Below, piece after piece: positions 32,558 to 40,829 of a stretch of DNA of 64,000 nt. Where the stretch lies: assembly GCF_900323885.1 (NCBI RefSeq), contig NZ_OOHJ01000030.1, forward strand, positions 744,001 to 808,000. Direction: 5' to 3'. Both the position numbers and the translations under genes were made by a program. This DNA comes from [Actinomadura] parvosata subsp. kistnae (GTDB lineage Bacteria; Actinomycetota; Actinomycetes; Streptosporangiales; Streptosporangiaceae). Under the pieces are notes generated by a model that did not search any database, had not been told where the DNA came from, and worked only from the letters and a program-made list of their open reading frames with translations. Position 1 is the first letter of the stretch; every line of letters starts with the position of its first letter.

Positions 32558-33829
32558 TCAGCCGGCGATGAGGGCGTTGGCCTCCGTGAGGAACTTCCTG
32601 GCCGCCTCGTCCGGGCTCATCCGGCCGAACAGGACGTCGTCGGTGTACCGCTTGAGCACCTCCTCCATCGCGCTGGCGCCCTTCGGCGGGGCGGCGGGCG
32701 GGTCGGTGAGCTCGTCCTTGATCTCGTCCAGGAACGCCAGCGTCTTCTTGTCGGCTTCGGGAAGGTGGTCGCGGACCGCCGCCAGCACCTTCGAGCTGGC
32801 GGGCAGGCCGCGGTCGCTGAGGATGATCGCGCCCGCCTCCGGGTCGTTGACCATGAAGTTGATGAACGCGTCGGCCTCGGCCTGGTGCCCGGTCTTGGCC
32901 GAGGCGGCGTAGAACATCGCGGGCTGCAGGAACATGCCGCCGGTGGCGGCCCCCCGCACGCGCGGCATGCGCAGCAGCTCCATGTCCTTGCCGCCCGCCG
33001 CCTTGCTGATCGCGCCGAGCTCGTTGCTCCACCACATGCCCATCGCGCCGTTGCCGGTGGCGAACAGCGAGCGGTCCACGTTCTGGGCGCTGAGCTCGAT
33101 GCTCTTGGCGGCGTCGGGCGAGCCCTTGGTGTCGATCAGCTTCCGGTGGACGGCCCACCACGCCTTGATCGTCGCCGCCGAGACGCCGATCCTGCTGCCC
33201 TCGTAGAACGACTCGCCCCGCTGCGCGGCGAAGATCTGCAGGAAGGCCGGGTTGAACGCCTGCTGCGTCCCGTACACCTTGCCGCCGCTCCTGGCGGTGA
33301 TCCTGGCCGCCAGGTCGATGTACTGCTCCCACGTCCACGTGGGACCGGGCGGCTTCTGCCCCGCGCTCGCGATCGCCTTCGGGTCCGCGATGAGGGACCA
33401 CGTGTTGACCCCGGTGGGGATGCCGTACTGCTTGCCGCCGATGGCGCCGGTGGCCAGCACCTTGCCGTCGATGTCGCCGGTGTCGACCCGGCCGGACAGG
33501 TCGGCCAGGGTGCCGCGCTCGGCGTACTCCCGCAGGCCGCGGATCTCGATCGTGATGACGTCCGGCGCGGCGTCGCTCGCGACGGCCGTGGTCAGCTTCT
33601 CGTAGTAGTCGCCGAAGCCGGAGAACTCCCCCACCACGTCGATGTGCGGGTACTTGGCCTCGAACTTCCTGATCGCCGCTTCGGTGCGCTGCTGCCGCAC
33701 GTCGCTGCCCCAGTAGGAGAAACGTAAGGTGACCCGGTCACCGGCGCTCCCGCCGCCGCAAGCCGATGTGGCGATCAGGACAGCGGTGGCCAGCGACGCC
33801 GCTGCCCACCTCGTCGTGCCGGAGCCCAT
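32558..33829 (-). CDS. Orphan ABC sugar-binding lipoprotein
   Basis: A 423-residue family 1 solute-binding protein. Start ATG at 33829 behind AGGAGG; lipobox (LIATSAC) near residue 24. The mature protein shows VTLRFSYWGSDVRQQRTEAA, then APDVITIEIRGLREYAERG, GKQYGIPTGVNTWSLIADP and FATGNGAMGMWW. No permease or ATPase gene lies beside it, so it must share a channel encoded elsewhere or have lost its operon. Confidence 0.88.
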   Translation of the reverse strand: MGSGTTRWAAASLATAVLIATSACGGGSAGDRVTLRFSYWGSDVRQQRTEAAIRKFEAKYPHIDVVGEFSGFGDYYEKLTTAVASDAAPDVITIEIRGLREYAERGTLADLSGRVDTGDIDGKVLATGAIGGKQYGIPTGVNTWSLIADPKAIASAGQKPPGPTWTWEQYIDLAARITARSGGKVYGTQQAFNPAFLQIFAAQRGESFYEGSRIGVSAATIKAWWAVHRKLIDTKGSPDAAKSIELSAQNVDRSLFATGNGAMGMWWSNELGAISKAAGGKDMELLRMPRVRGAATGGMFLQPAMFYAASAKTGHQAEADAFINFMVNDPEAGAIILSDRGLPASSKVLAAVRDHLPEADKKTLAFLDEIKDELTDPPAAPPKGASAMEEVLKRYTDDVLFGRMSPDEAARKFLTEANALIAG

Positions 33830-34067
33830 GCTCTGCCTCCTGAACCGAAGAAGATCGCGCAAGGCTACCCTGACTCCCCGCGTCACGCACGCCGCCGGGA
33901 ACCCGTGAAACGGCATCACAACCTGTGGCGGGTACGCAGGCTTCCACGTCAGGTCGAACTCTCCCCGATGATTCCGCGTATCTCGGGATGGCGACGGCCG
34001 CGCCCCTTCCACGGACACACCTCGTGGGCGGCGGGCCGGAGCCGCGATCACAGCTGGAGGGATTGTG

Positions 34068-35984
34068 ATGAGACATCGACCTGGCTCGCGTGCCCGCCGA
34101 AGAACGGCGGGCGTGCTCACCGCTTTGATGGTCATGAGCAGTGGTTTCGTGACCAGTGCCACCGCTGCGTCGGCCACGGCCTTGGCGTCGGTCATCTCCT
34201 GCCCCGCCGTGGCGGACCGGCTGGGGCAGGTGCCCGCTCGCGCCGAGGCAGAGGTGCAGCGCAACCTTCAGCAGCTGGAGACCCAGCTCGCCGAGGCCAA
34301 CCGGCGCCTGGCGAACTCGGCCGGCCAGGGCGGCCCCAACTTCGTCCAGAACGCCATCCTCGGCCCGCTGAAGGACAAACGGGCGGCCACCCTGCAACGC
34401 ATCGCGATCGCCTTCCAGCGCGCCGGCGCCGAGGCTCCTTCCGGACTGCAGAACCTGGCCACCTGCGCGGTGGAGGACGACGGGAACGACGCGGGCGACG
34501 GCGATCAGGAGAACGGCGGGCAGGAGAACGGCGGGCAGGAGAACGGCGGGCAGGACACCGGCAACCAGGGCGATAACGGACAACAGACCGGCGACCAGGG
34601 CCAGAACAACGGCGACCAAGGCGACGGCGACCAGGGTGACCAAGGTCAGGGTGATGGGGGTCAGAACAACAACGGTGCCCCCGGCCAGATCAACTGCCCC
34701 GCCGTGGCGGACCGGCTCGGGCAGGTGCCCGCTCGCGCCCAGGCAGAGGTGCAACGCAACCTTCAGCAGCTGGAGACCCAGCTCGCCGAGGCCAACCGCC
34801 GCCTGGCGAACTCGGCCGGCCAAGGCGGCCCCAACTTCGTCCAGAACGCCATCCTCGGCCCGCTGAAGGACAAGCGCACCGCCACCCTGCAACGCATCGC
34901 GATCGCCTTCCAGCGCGCCGGCGCCCGGGCACCGGCCGGCCTGCAGACCCTGGCGACCTGCGAGCTGCGCAACCCGGGAGGCGGCGGCAACGGCGGCGGC
35001 AACAATGGCGGCAACAACGGCGGGAATGGCGACAACGGAGGCGATGGGGACGGCGGCGGGAATGGCGACCAGGGCGGCGACGGAGGGAATGGCGGGAACG
35101 GTGGCGGGCAGGCCAGAGGTCCCGTCCCTGAGGACTTCGTCGACATCCGTTCCGTACGACCGAACGTGAACACCCCCCGCACCCAGCGCAACGGCTCCCG
35201 AGGCACGTTCAGCGTCGACTGCGGCCGCAACGAGCGGCGGATCTTCAACTCCGACAACGTGATCGTGGCGCCCGGCGTGTCCAACGGCGCGCAGCACACG
35301 CACGACTACGTCGGCAACGTCTCCACCAACAACCAGTCCACGAACGAGAGCCTGCTCGCCGCCGGCACCACGTGCCGCAACGGCGACAAGTCCACGCACT
35401 ACTGGCCGGTGGTGCGGGCGCTGGGCCAGGAGGAGTTCGACGCCGACCAGCGTGGCGGCGGTCTCGACCTGAACGTCGGCAAGATCCTCACCCCGGTTCA
35501 GGTGCAGATCACGTTCAGGGGCAACCCGACGGCCAAGGTGGTGCCCGCTCCGCAGTTCCTGCGCATCATCACCGGCAACGCCCGGGTCGGCGGCGCCGAC
35601 CCGAACGCCGGGTGGACGTGCACCGGGTTCGAGAACCGCCAGCTGACGGACAAGTACCCGCTCTGCCCGCGCGGCAGCCGGCTCGTGCGGGTCTTCGACT
35701 TCCAGAGCTGCTGGGACGGCCAGAACATCGACAGCGCCAACCACCGTACCCACGTCACCTTCCCCCAGGCCGACGGGAGCTGCCCGCAGGGCTTCCAGCC
35801 GATCCCGGCGCTGGAGCACCGGCTCGTCTACAACGTGCCGCAGGGCCCCAACTTCGCCGTCGACGGCTTCCCCGAAGAGCTGCACAAACCGATCACCGAC
35901 CACAGCGACTTCATCAACCTGATGAACGAGCAGCAGATGCGGCAGGTCGTCGACTGCATCAACGCGGGCAGACGCTGCCGCTGA
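34068..35984 (+). CDS. Secreted DUF1996 protein with a duplicated N-terminal domain
   Basis: A 638-residue secreted protein; ATG at 34068 seven bases behind GGAGG; signal peptide of about 35 residues. Two almost identical domains (residues about 45-133 and 210-298; CPAVADRLGQVPARA to LATC) are joined by Gly/Asn/Gln/Asp-rich linkers, including three ENGGQ repeats. The last 280 residues are a DUF1996 domain with HTHDYVGN and NHRTHVTFPQ histidine motifs. DUF1996 proteins are extracellular and of unclear function; many accompany biomass-degrading enzymes. A small lipoprotein gene follows in the same direction. Confidence 0.8.
   Translation: MRHRPGSRARRRTAGVLTALMVMSSGFVTSATAASATALASVISCPAVADRLGQVPARAEAEVQRNLQQLETQLAEANRRLANSAGQGGPNFVQNAILGPLKDKRAATLQRIAIAFQRAGAEAPSGLQNLATCAVEDDGNDAGDGDQENGGQENGGQENGGQDTGNQGDNGQQTGDQGQNNGDQGDGDQGDQGQGDGGQNNNGAPGQINCPAVADRLGQVPARAQAEVQRNLQQLETQLAEANRRLANSAGQGGPNFVQNAILGPLKDKRTATLQRIAIAFQRAGARAPAGLQTLATCELRNPGGGGNGGGNNGGNNGGNGDNGGDGDGGGNGDQGGDGGNGGNGGGQARGPVPEDFVDIRSVRPNVNTPRTQRNGSRGTFSVDCGRNERRIFNSDNVIVAPGVSNGAQHTHDYVGNVSTNNQSTNESLLAAGTTCRNGDKSTHYWPVVRALGQEEFDADQRGGGLDLNVGKILTPVQVQITFRGNPTAKVVPAPQFLRIITGNARVGGADPNAGWTCTGFENRQLTDKYPLCPRGSRLVRVFDFQSCWDGQNIDSANHRTHVTFPQADGSCPQGFQPIPALEHRLVYNVPQGPNFAVDGFPEELHKPITDHSDFINLMNEQQMRQVVDCINAGRRCR
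34200..34467 (+). repeat. Intragenic duplication, copy 1
   Basis: This 268-bp segment recurs at 34695-34962 with only scattered substitutions and no insertion or deletion. The offset of exactly 495 bp is constant. Confidence 0.9.
34695..34962 (+). repeat. Intragenic duplication, copy 2
   Basis: Second copy of the 268-bp segment in the DUF1996 gene. Many synonymous positions are still identical to copy 1, so the duplication is recent or is maintained by gene conversion. Confidence 0.9.
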
Positions 35985-35994
35985 CCGCCTCACC

Positions 35995-36028
35995 CGCCGC
36001 TGCCCCCAGGACCCCGGGGGCAGCGGCG
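35995..36028. terminator. Strong hairpin between the DUF1996 and lipoprotein genes
   Basis: CGCCGCTGCCCCC-N8-GGGGGCAGCGGCG, 13-bp perfect arms. It starts ten bases after the DUF1996 stop and ends 28 bases before the next start. It may be a terminator or a partial one that lowers expression of the next gene. Confidence 0.65.
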
Positions 36029-36056
36029 ACGTCACGCGAAGAGGAAAGGCAAGATC

Positions 36057-36536
36057 ATGGCCGGCTTCTCCCACCCGCGACCCGATCGAGGCGCCGCGCC
36101 GGCGGTCCTGACGCTGGCCCTCGCCTCGGTGCTCGCCCTCACCGGCTGCGGCGGCCAGGCGCACGCCGGGCACGAGTCGCGGCCGGCGGCGGGCATCGCC
36201 GCCGCCGGAGCCCAGCCCCAGCGCACGTACACCGTCGAACAGCTGGCGGCCACCATCGGCTGCACCGCCAGGATCACCCTCAAGGCCCTGGACTACCGCC
36301 AGGGAGAATGCGTCAGCGACGGCATCCCCTACGTGTTCCTCGACTTCGACACGGCCGCCGGCCAGCGCGAGTGGCTCGACTACGCCGAGATGTACGGCGG
36401 CCTCTACCTCGTCGGGGACCGGTGGGCCCTGTCGGCGAAGTCGAAGTCGTTCATGCAGGAGCTGAGCAAGCGGCTCGGCGGCACCGTCGAGGAGCACGGC
36501 GCCGCCCGCCCCGGCCCGTCCCACAGCCCGCACTGA
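36057..36536 (+). CDS. Small hypothetical lipoprotein
   Basis: A 159-residue protein with an extended signal peptide and lipobox (LALTGC, Cys31). The mature part contains YTVEQLAATIGCTARI, YRQGECVSDGIPYVFLDFD and a Tyr/Gly-rich YAEMYGGLYLVGDRW; two cysteines may pair. The pattern recalls small extracytoplasmic lipoproteins of actinomycetes of unknown role. GAGGAAAGG precedes the ATG. It probably follows the DUF1996 gene as a minor co-transcript. Confidence 0.7.
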   Translation: MAGFSHPRPDRGAAPAVLTLALASVLALTGCGGQAHAGHESRPAAGIAAAGAQPQRTYTVEQLAATIGCTARITLKALDYRQGECVSDGIPYVFLDFDTAAGQREWLDYAEMYGGLYLVGDRWALSAKSKSFMQELSKRLGGTVEEHGAARPGPSHSPH

Positions 36537-36563
36537 CGCCCGCGCGGCCTGGACCCCGCCTGT

Positions 36564-37508
36564 TCAGCCCGGCGGCAGGCTCACCGCGAGCAGCGTGGCG
36601 AGGGTCAGGCGGGTGACGTCGGCCAGGTAGCCGTAGTCGAGGGTGTCCACGTCGTCCGAGGTGTCGTGGTAGTGCGGGTTGCCCTCCCCTTCGTACGCGC
36701 CGATCGTGACGTGGCCGCGGGCCTCGAACGGCATGTAGTCGCTGGCGAAGATGGGGCCGAGCCGCACCGGCAGATCCGTGTAGTCGGCGGCGGCCTGCGC
36801 CATGACGTCGCCGAACTCGCGGGAGGGCCGGTCGTTGCCGGGCACCGCGTTGCCGAGGTCGCGTTCCACGGTGATGGAGCCGTCCGGGGGACGGAAGCCG
36901 ATCATGTCGAGGTTGATCAGGCGGTGCACCGGGGTGCCCGCCGCGGCCAGGTCCTCCGCGTACGCCGAGGAGCCCCAGAGCCCCTGCTCCTCCCCCGAGA
37001 ACAGGACGAACCGGATGGTGTCGCGCAGCGGCACGTCGCGCAGGACGCGGGCGATCTCCAGGACGGCGGCGACGCCGCTGGCGTTGTCGTCCGCGCCCGG
37101 CGCCCGCGACACGCTGTCGCCGGCCGTCGCCATGCGGCAGTCGTAGTGCGCGCACAGGATGAGCAGGCGGCCTGCCCCGTCCTCGGCGGGTTTGTCGCAC
37201 ACGACGTTGTCGGCGGTGTGGCCGGAGCGGGTCCACGGCACGCGGGCCGGTTCGTAGCCGGCGTCGGTGAGGCGGCCGGTCAGCCGGCGGGCGGCGGCGT
37301 CCAGGTGTGGGGAGAAGGTGTGGCGGGTGGGGAAGGCGGCCAGCTCCGCCACGTGCTCGCGCAGCGCGGCGGGGCCGATCCGGTCGACGAGGGCGGCCAC
37401 GCGCGGGTCGCGGTCGGCGTCGGCCGACTTGGAGCGCGCGACCGGGACGCTGGCCGAGGGCGGGTAGCGCTTGTCCGGGACGGGGTATCCGGGCGACGGC
37501 GTGCTCAT
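36564..37508 (-). CDS. M28 family zinc aminopeptidase
   Basis: A 314-residue M28 peptidase. All two-zinc ligands are visible: His in LCAHYDCR, bridging Asp in GADDNASG, catalytic Glu-Glu in SGEEQG, Asp in NLDMIG and His near the end in NPHYHDTSD. There is no signal peptide, although many relatives are secreted. The ATG at 37508 follows GGGAGGG and overlaps the stop of the repeat mini-ORF as ATGA. It lies downstream of the large metallopeptidase on the same strand and is probably co-translated with it. Confidence 0.9.
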   Translation of the reverse strand: MSTPSPGYPVPDKRYPPSASVPVARSKSADADRDPRVAALVDRIGPAALREHVAELAAFPTRHTFSPHLDAAARRLTGRLTDAGYEPARVPWTRSGHTADNVVCDKPAEDGAGRLLILCAHYDCRMATAGDSVSRAPGADDNASGVAAVLEIARVLRDVPLRDTIRFVLFSGEEQGLWGSSAYAEDLAAAGTPVHRLINLDMIGFRPPDGSITVERDLGNAVPGNDRPSREFGDVMAQAAADYTDLPVRLGPIFASDYMPFEARGHVTIGAYEGEGNPHYHDTSDDVDTLDYGYLADVTRLTLATLLAVSLPPG

Positions 37509-37663
37509 GACACCCTCCCGCCCGCCGAGCGTGGCCGGCTCATGACGGCTCCTCGTCCGCGAGGCCGGCTCATGACGTGCTCCCACCCGCGAGGCCGGCT
37601 CATGACGTGCTCCCACCCGCGAGGCCGGCTCATGACGTGCTCCCACCCGCGAGACCGGCTCAT
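37505..37663 (-). CDS. Decapeptide-repeat mini-ORF coupling two peptidase genes
   Basis: Within a 30-bp tandem repeat a 52-codon frame runs from an ATG at 37663, which overlaps the stop of the upstream metallopeptidase (ATGA), to a TGA overlapping the M28 start (ATGA). It encodes five units of MSRPRGWEHV type, the last ones diverged. Every unit carries its own ribosome-binding sequence (GGGAG) six bases before an in-frame ATG. I cannot tell whether a stable peptide is made. Its clearest role would be ribosome hand-over between the two peptidase genes (inference). Confidence 0.5.
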   Translation of the reverse strand: MSRSRGWEHVMSRPRGWEHVMSRPRGWEHVMSRPRGRGAVMSRPRSAGGRVS

Positions 37664-37680
37664 GACGTGCTCCCGCCCGC
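37531..37680. repeat. 30-bp tandem repeat between peptidase genes
   Basis: Five units of 30 bp (core GGCTCATGACGTGCTCCCAC), three identical, one with two changes and one diverged. The M28 start region is itself a further diverged unit, so the array seems to have grown from a translation start. No spacers, so it is not a CRISPR array. Confidence 0.95.
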
Positions 37681-40431
37681 GAGGCCCGGCAGGCAGCGGG
37701 GGCAGCCGTGGTAGCCGCGGGCCAGCGCGCCGGTCTCGGTCTCGAACGGCTCCCTGCGCCCGGGCGGGAGGTCCTGCCAGGTGGGGCAGGTGGCGACGTG
37801 CAGCTCGCCGGTCTCCGGATCGCCGAAGAAGAAGCCCTCGGTCTCCTTGACCGCGACCGTCTCGATCGTCATCCGGCCGGCCGCCAGCCCGTCCCGGTAC
37901 TGGGTCACGACCAGCGGGTAGGTCTGGAGGTGCTCGGCCTTGCCGGAGACGTCGATGACCACCTCGACGCCGACGCGGTCGTCGCGCAGCAGCGGGAAGC
38001 CGGTCAGCCGGCCCTCGCCGCCGCCGCGCAGCCGCAGCACGGCATCAGTGCCGCCCGCCGGGGAACCGGCGGTACCGGTGGCGCCGGTGGTGTCGGTGAA
38101 GCCGGTGGCGGCGGCGCCGGTGACGACGCGCGCGGCCGTCCTGATCTCGATCGTGCTGTCCGAGGGCAGCGCGCCGGCGTCGACGCTCAGCGTGCTCGTG
38201 CCGGCCCGCGTGCCGCCGCGCAGCCACAGCGACACCTTGGTCCGGCCGCCCGGCACCGACAGTTGCGGGACGACGTTGCGCTGCCCGACGTTGTTGTCGT
38301 AGCGGACGAGCCGGTCGTGCGGGACGGGCCCGGTGAGGGTCGCGGTGACGGCCGGGTCGGCGGCGCCGTGGGCGACGGCCAGCAGGCATTCGTGCCCGGC
38401 GAGCTCCGGCGTCCACGCGAACGGTCCGACGCGGACGGACCCGCCCGCCGGGATGGGGTCGGTGACGGGCAGCGTCCCGAGGGACTGGAAGTGGGCGGGC
38501 CAGATCATGCCGGTCCCGGGGTCGCAGCGGAACGCCTCGACGGTGAACGTCCCGGCCTCGGCCTGCTGGGTGCCGCGGTTGCGGACCCGGACGTACAGGA
38601 AGTTCGGGCGGCCCACGACGGGCGTCTGGTGGCCCTGGGCGGGGTCGTCGCCGTCGGCGGGCGAGACGTTGCGTACCCAGATGTCGGGTGAGGTCCAGTG
38701 CACCTCGGGGCTGGGGATCAGGCCGGTGTCGGCGTCGCTGTCGCCGATGTAGACGTCCACGGGGCGGGGCGGCCACAGGCCGCGCGCCACGAAGGCGGCG
38801 TCCATGACCTTGCCGTACAGGCCGCCGGTGATGCGCTGGTCGGCGCTGATCATGCCTTCGGCGAGCGAGCGGGCGTGCTCGGCGCCCTGCGAGGAGCTGT
38901 CCGGGACGATGGTCAGCATCTCCAGGAACGTTTTGATGACGGCGTCGGAGGCGTCCCGGCGGCGGCCCGCGTCGGCGGAGTCGCCGCCGAGCGCCAGGTA
39001 GGTCTGCCAGACGGCGGTGCCGAGCATCGAGTTGCGCAGGTTGTGCTCGAAGCCGTCGAAGCCGTCGTCGTCGAAGCGTTCGGTGCGGTCGAGCGTGCGG
39101 GTCTCGCTCCACCGGTCGGTGGCGTTGTTGTCGAACGGGAACGTCTCGGCGCGGCGGTGCCGGGTCAGCGCGGTGCGGTCGCGGAAGACGGCGGCGATGG
39201 CGTCGCAGAAGCTGTGCTCGTACGACAGCGAGCCGCCGTGGTCGCTGCCGAGGAACTCGAAGACGCCGTGCAGGTACTCGTGCAGGATGACCCCGGTGTC
39301 GGCCGCGTCGGGCACGCCGCCCTCGCCGAAGCGGATGCGCGGCGGCGTGCCGGGCACCCACTGGCTGTTGTCGGCGCCGTCGAACGCCTGCGGGTCGACG
39401 TCCACGCGGCGCATGTTCTGGTTGAGGGTGGGGTGGCCGAGCCCGCGCAGGTAGCGGGCGAACGTGTCGAGCCAGTAGTAGGCGTTGGCGCTGAGGAAGC
39501 GCCGGTCGGCGGGGTGGGTCCGGTAGTGGAAGGCGGCGGCCGGCTCGTCGGGCTGGGCGAAGGTGGGGGTGTCCCAGTCGACGCACCTGAACCAGTCGCC
39601 CTGGAGCGTGAACCGGCCGTTCACGGCGGCGTCGATCTCGGCCTGGACGACGTGCCGTAAGCCGTCGAGCGCGGCGGCGCCGGATGCGGAGCTGAGGGTG
39701 GCGTCGTCCGACTCGCTGACCGGGTCGGGCATGAAGACGCTCAGGTCGGCGGTGACGTACTTGCCGCGCAGCGCCACCCAGAGCACGTCGCCGGAGACGG
39801 CGTCGGCCACGACCTGGAACTGCTCGTACGGGTCGCCGGTCTCGACGCCGCAGTCGTAGACGAGGTGGATCGCCCCGTCGGGCGCGGCGCCCGTGGCCAG
39901 CAGCGCGGCCGGGGCCGTGGGGTAGTCCTCGGCGGGCACCGGCGGGCGGTGGTCGTCGCGGACGTACCCGAGGGTGTGCCGGTCGACCTGCGCCGTACCG
40001 GCGTATCCGGCGAACACGGCGGTCACCCGCTCGCGCACCTCCTCGAACGGGCGGGCCCGCGCGGGGTCGGGCGCGCCGGCGAGGTCGCCGTCGGTGGTGT
40101 TGTCGACGTTGGTGACGCCGGCCTGCTCGATGTCGGCGACCGCCTGGGCGCCGGACCCGAGGACGGGCAGGCCGTTGTGGTACTGCTGGTAGCGGATGCG
40201 CAGCGTGTTGATGCCCTCGGACGCGTCCACCTCGCGCAGGTCGAGCGGGCCGGTCTTCATGTCGCTCGCCCGGCCGGCCATGAACCGCTCGATCGCCTCG
40301 CGGGCGGAGGCGGCGCGCTCGCGCGTACCGGCGGGGTCGCTGAACGTGCGCAGGACGTCGTCGCGCACCTGCTCCCCGGCGCCGGGGGTCACGCGGAGGA
40401 AGTCCGGGTCGTGGTGGGGGGTGTCAGTCAT
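37660..40431 (-). CDS. Large gluzincin-type metallopeptidase (M4/M36-like)
   Basis: A 923-residue protein. Residues about 20-200 resemble the FTP/PepSY propeptide region (YQQYHNGLPVLGSGAQAVAD). The zinc motif HEYLHGVFEF lies around residue 380, followed by YEHSFCDAIAAVF, which can supply the third ligand, as in fungalysin/thermolysin relatives. The middle (about 570-830) is beta-rich, like CARDB or Ig repeats. The last 50 residues hold a Cys/His cluster (HVATCPTW to YHGCPRCLPG) resembling an Ada-like zinc module. No signal peptide is seen, which is odd for this class. The stop is coupled to the repeat mini-ORF. Confidence 0.78.
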   Translation of the reverse strand: MTDTPHHDPDFLRVTPGAGEQVRDDVLRTFSDPAGTRERAASAREAIERFMAGRASDMKTGPLDLREVDASEGINTLRIRYQQYHNGLPVLGSGAQAVADIEQAGVTNVDNTTDGDLAGAPDPARARPFEEVRERVTAVFAGYAGTAQVDRHTLGYVRDDHRPPVPAEDYPTAPAALLATGAAPDGAIHLVYDCGVETGDPYEQFQVVADAVSGDVLWVALRGKYVTADLSVFMPDPVSESDDATLSSASGAAALDGLRHVVQAEIDAAVNGRFTLQGDWFRCVDWDTPTFAQPDEPAAAFHYRTHPADRRFLSANAYYWLDTFARYLRGLGHPTLNQNMRRVDVDPQAFDGADNSQWVPGTPPRIRFGEGGVPDAADTGVILHEYLHGVFEFLGSDHGGSLSYEHSFCDAIAAVFRDRTALTRHRRAETFPFDNNATDRWSETRTLDRTERFDDDGFDGFEHNLRNSMLGTAVWQTYLALGGDSADAGRRRDASDAVIKTFLEMLTIVPDSSSQGAEHARSLAEGMISADQRITGGLYGKVMDAAFVARGLWPPRPVDVYIGDSDADTGLIPSPEVHWTSPDIWVRNVSPADGDDPAQGHQTPVVGRPNFLYVRVRNRGTQQAEAGTFTVEAFRCDPGTGMIWPAHFQSLGTLPVTDPIPAGGSVRVGPFAWTPELAGHECLLAVAHGAADPAVTATLTGPVPHDRLVRYDNNVGQRNVVPQLSVPGGRTKVSLWLRGGTRAGTSTLSVDAGALPSDSTIEIRTAARVVTGAAATGFTDTTGATGTAGSPAGGTDAVLRLRGGGEGRLTGFPLLRDDRVGVEVVIDVSGKAEHLQTYPLVVTQYRDGLAAGRMTIETVAVKETEGFFFGDPETGELHVATCPTWQDLPPGRREPFETETGALARGYHGCPRCLPGLAGGSTS

Positions 40432-40551
40432 GGCAGGTCCCGGTGAGTGAGTCGATGACGACTCTCACGGTAGGGAGCGGGACGGGCCGCCTGCCTCGGG
40501 GGACGGCCTAGGAGTTTCCCCAGCGTTGGGGTCGAGGTTGACCTTGGGTCA

Positions 40552-40764
40552 GGGCGGACGCTCGTCCCGACGCCGTTCCAGGCGCGACACCTTCCCATCA
40601 CCCACAACGGCGGCACGGTCGGCTCCGCCGCGCTGATGTACGGCACGCCCGACGGCGCCAAGACCCTGACCGGCGTGCTGAACTGGGTGGACGACGCCGG
40701 CCTGGCCATCGGAGCGGCGTTCGGGAACGCCCGGCGCAGGCTCGTCAAAGAGGTGTTCTGCTGA
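40552..40764 (+). pseudogene. C-terminal remnant of a serine hydrolase (class C beta-lactamase-like)
   Basis: A 70-codon open stretch without a start codon encodes PITHNGGTVGSAALMYGT, DGAKTLTGVLNWV and a KEVFC end. This is the usual C-terminal third of serine hydrolases of the beta-lactamase/D-Ala-D-Ala carboxypeptidase family, where H-x-G-G replaces KTG. The catalytic SxxK and YxN regions are absent. A hairpin terminator follows. The rest of the 398-bp gap (40432-40551) shows nothing else. Confidence 0.55.
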
Positions 40765-40771
40765 GGATCCG

Positions 40772-40813
40772 CCCTTGGTCACGGCCCGGTCCCGGATGGG
40801 CCGTGACCAAGGG
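40772..40813. terminator. Long perfect hairpin terminator
   Basis: CCCTTGGTCACGGCCC-N10-GGGCCGTGACCAAGGG with 16-bp perfect arms. It lies eight bases after the serine-hydrolase remnant and 16 bp from the end of the leftward esterase gene. It is a likely bidirectional terminator. Confidence 0.8.
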
Positions 40814-40829
40814 AAGCGCGTGGCCGCGG

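Noticed and set aside
37531..37680. CRISPR array
   Set aside because: The 30-bp units are contiguous without spacers and carry start codons; no cas genes are present.
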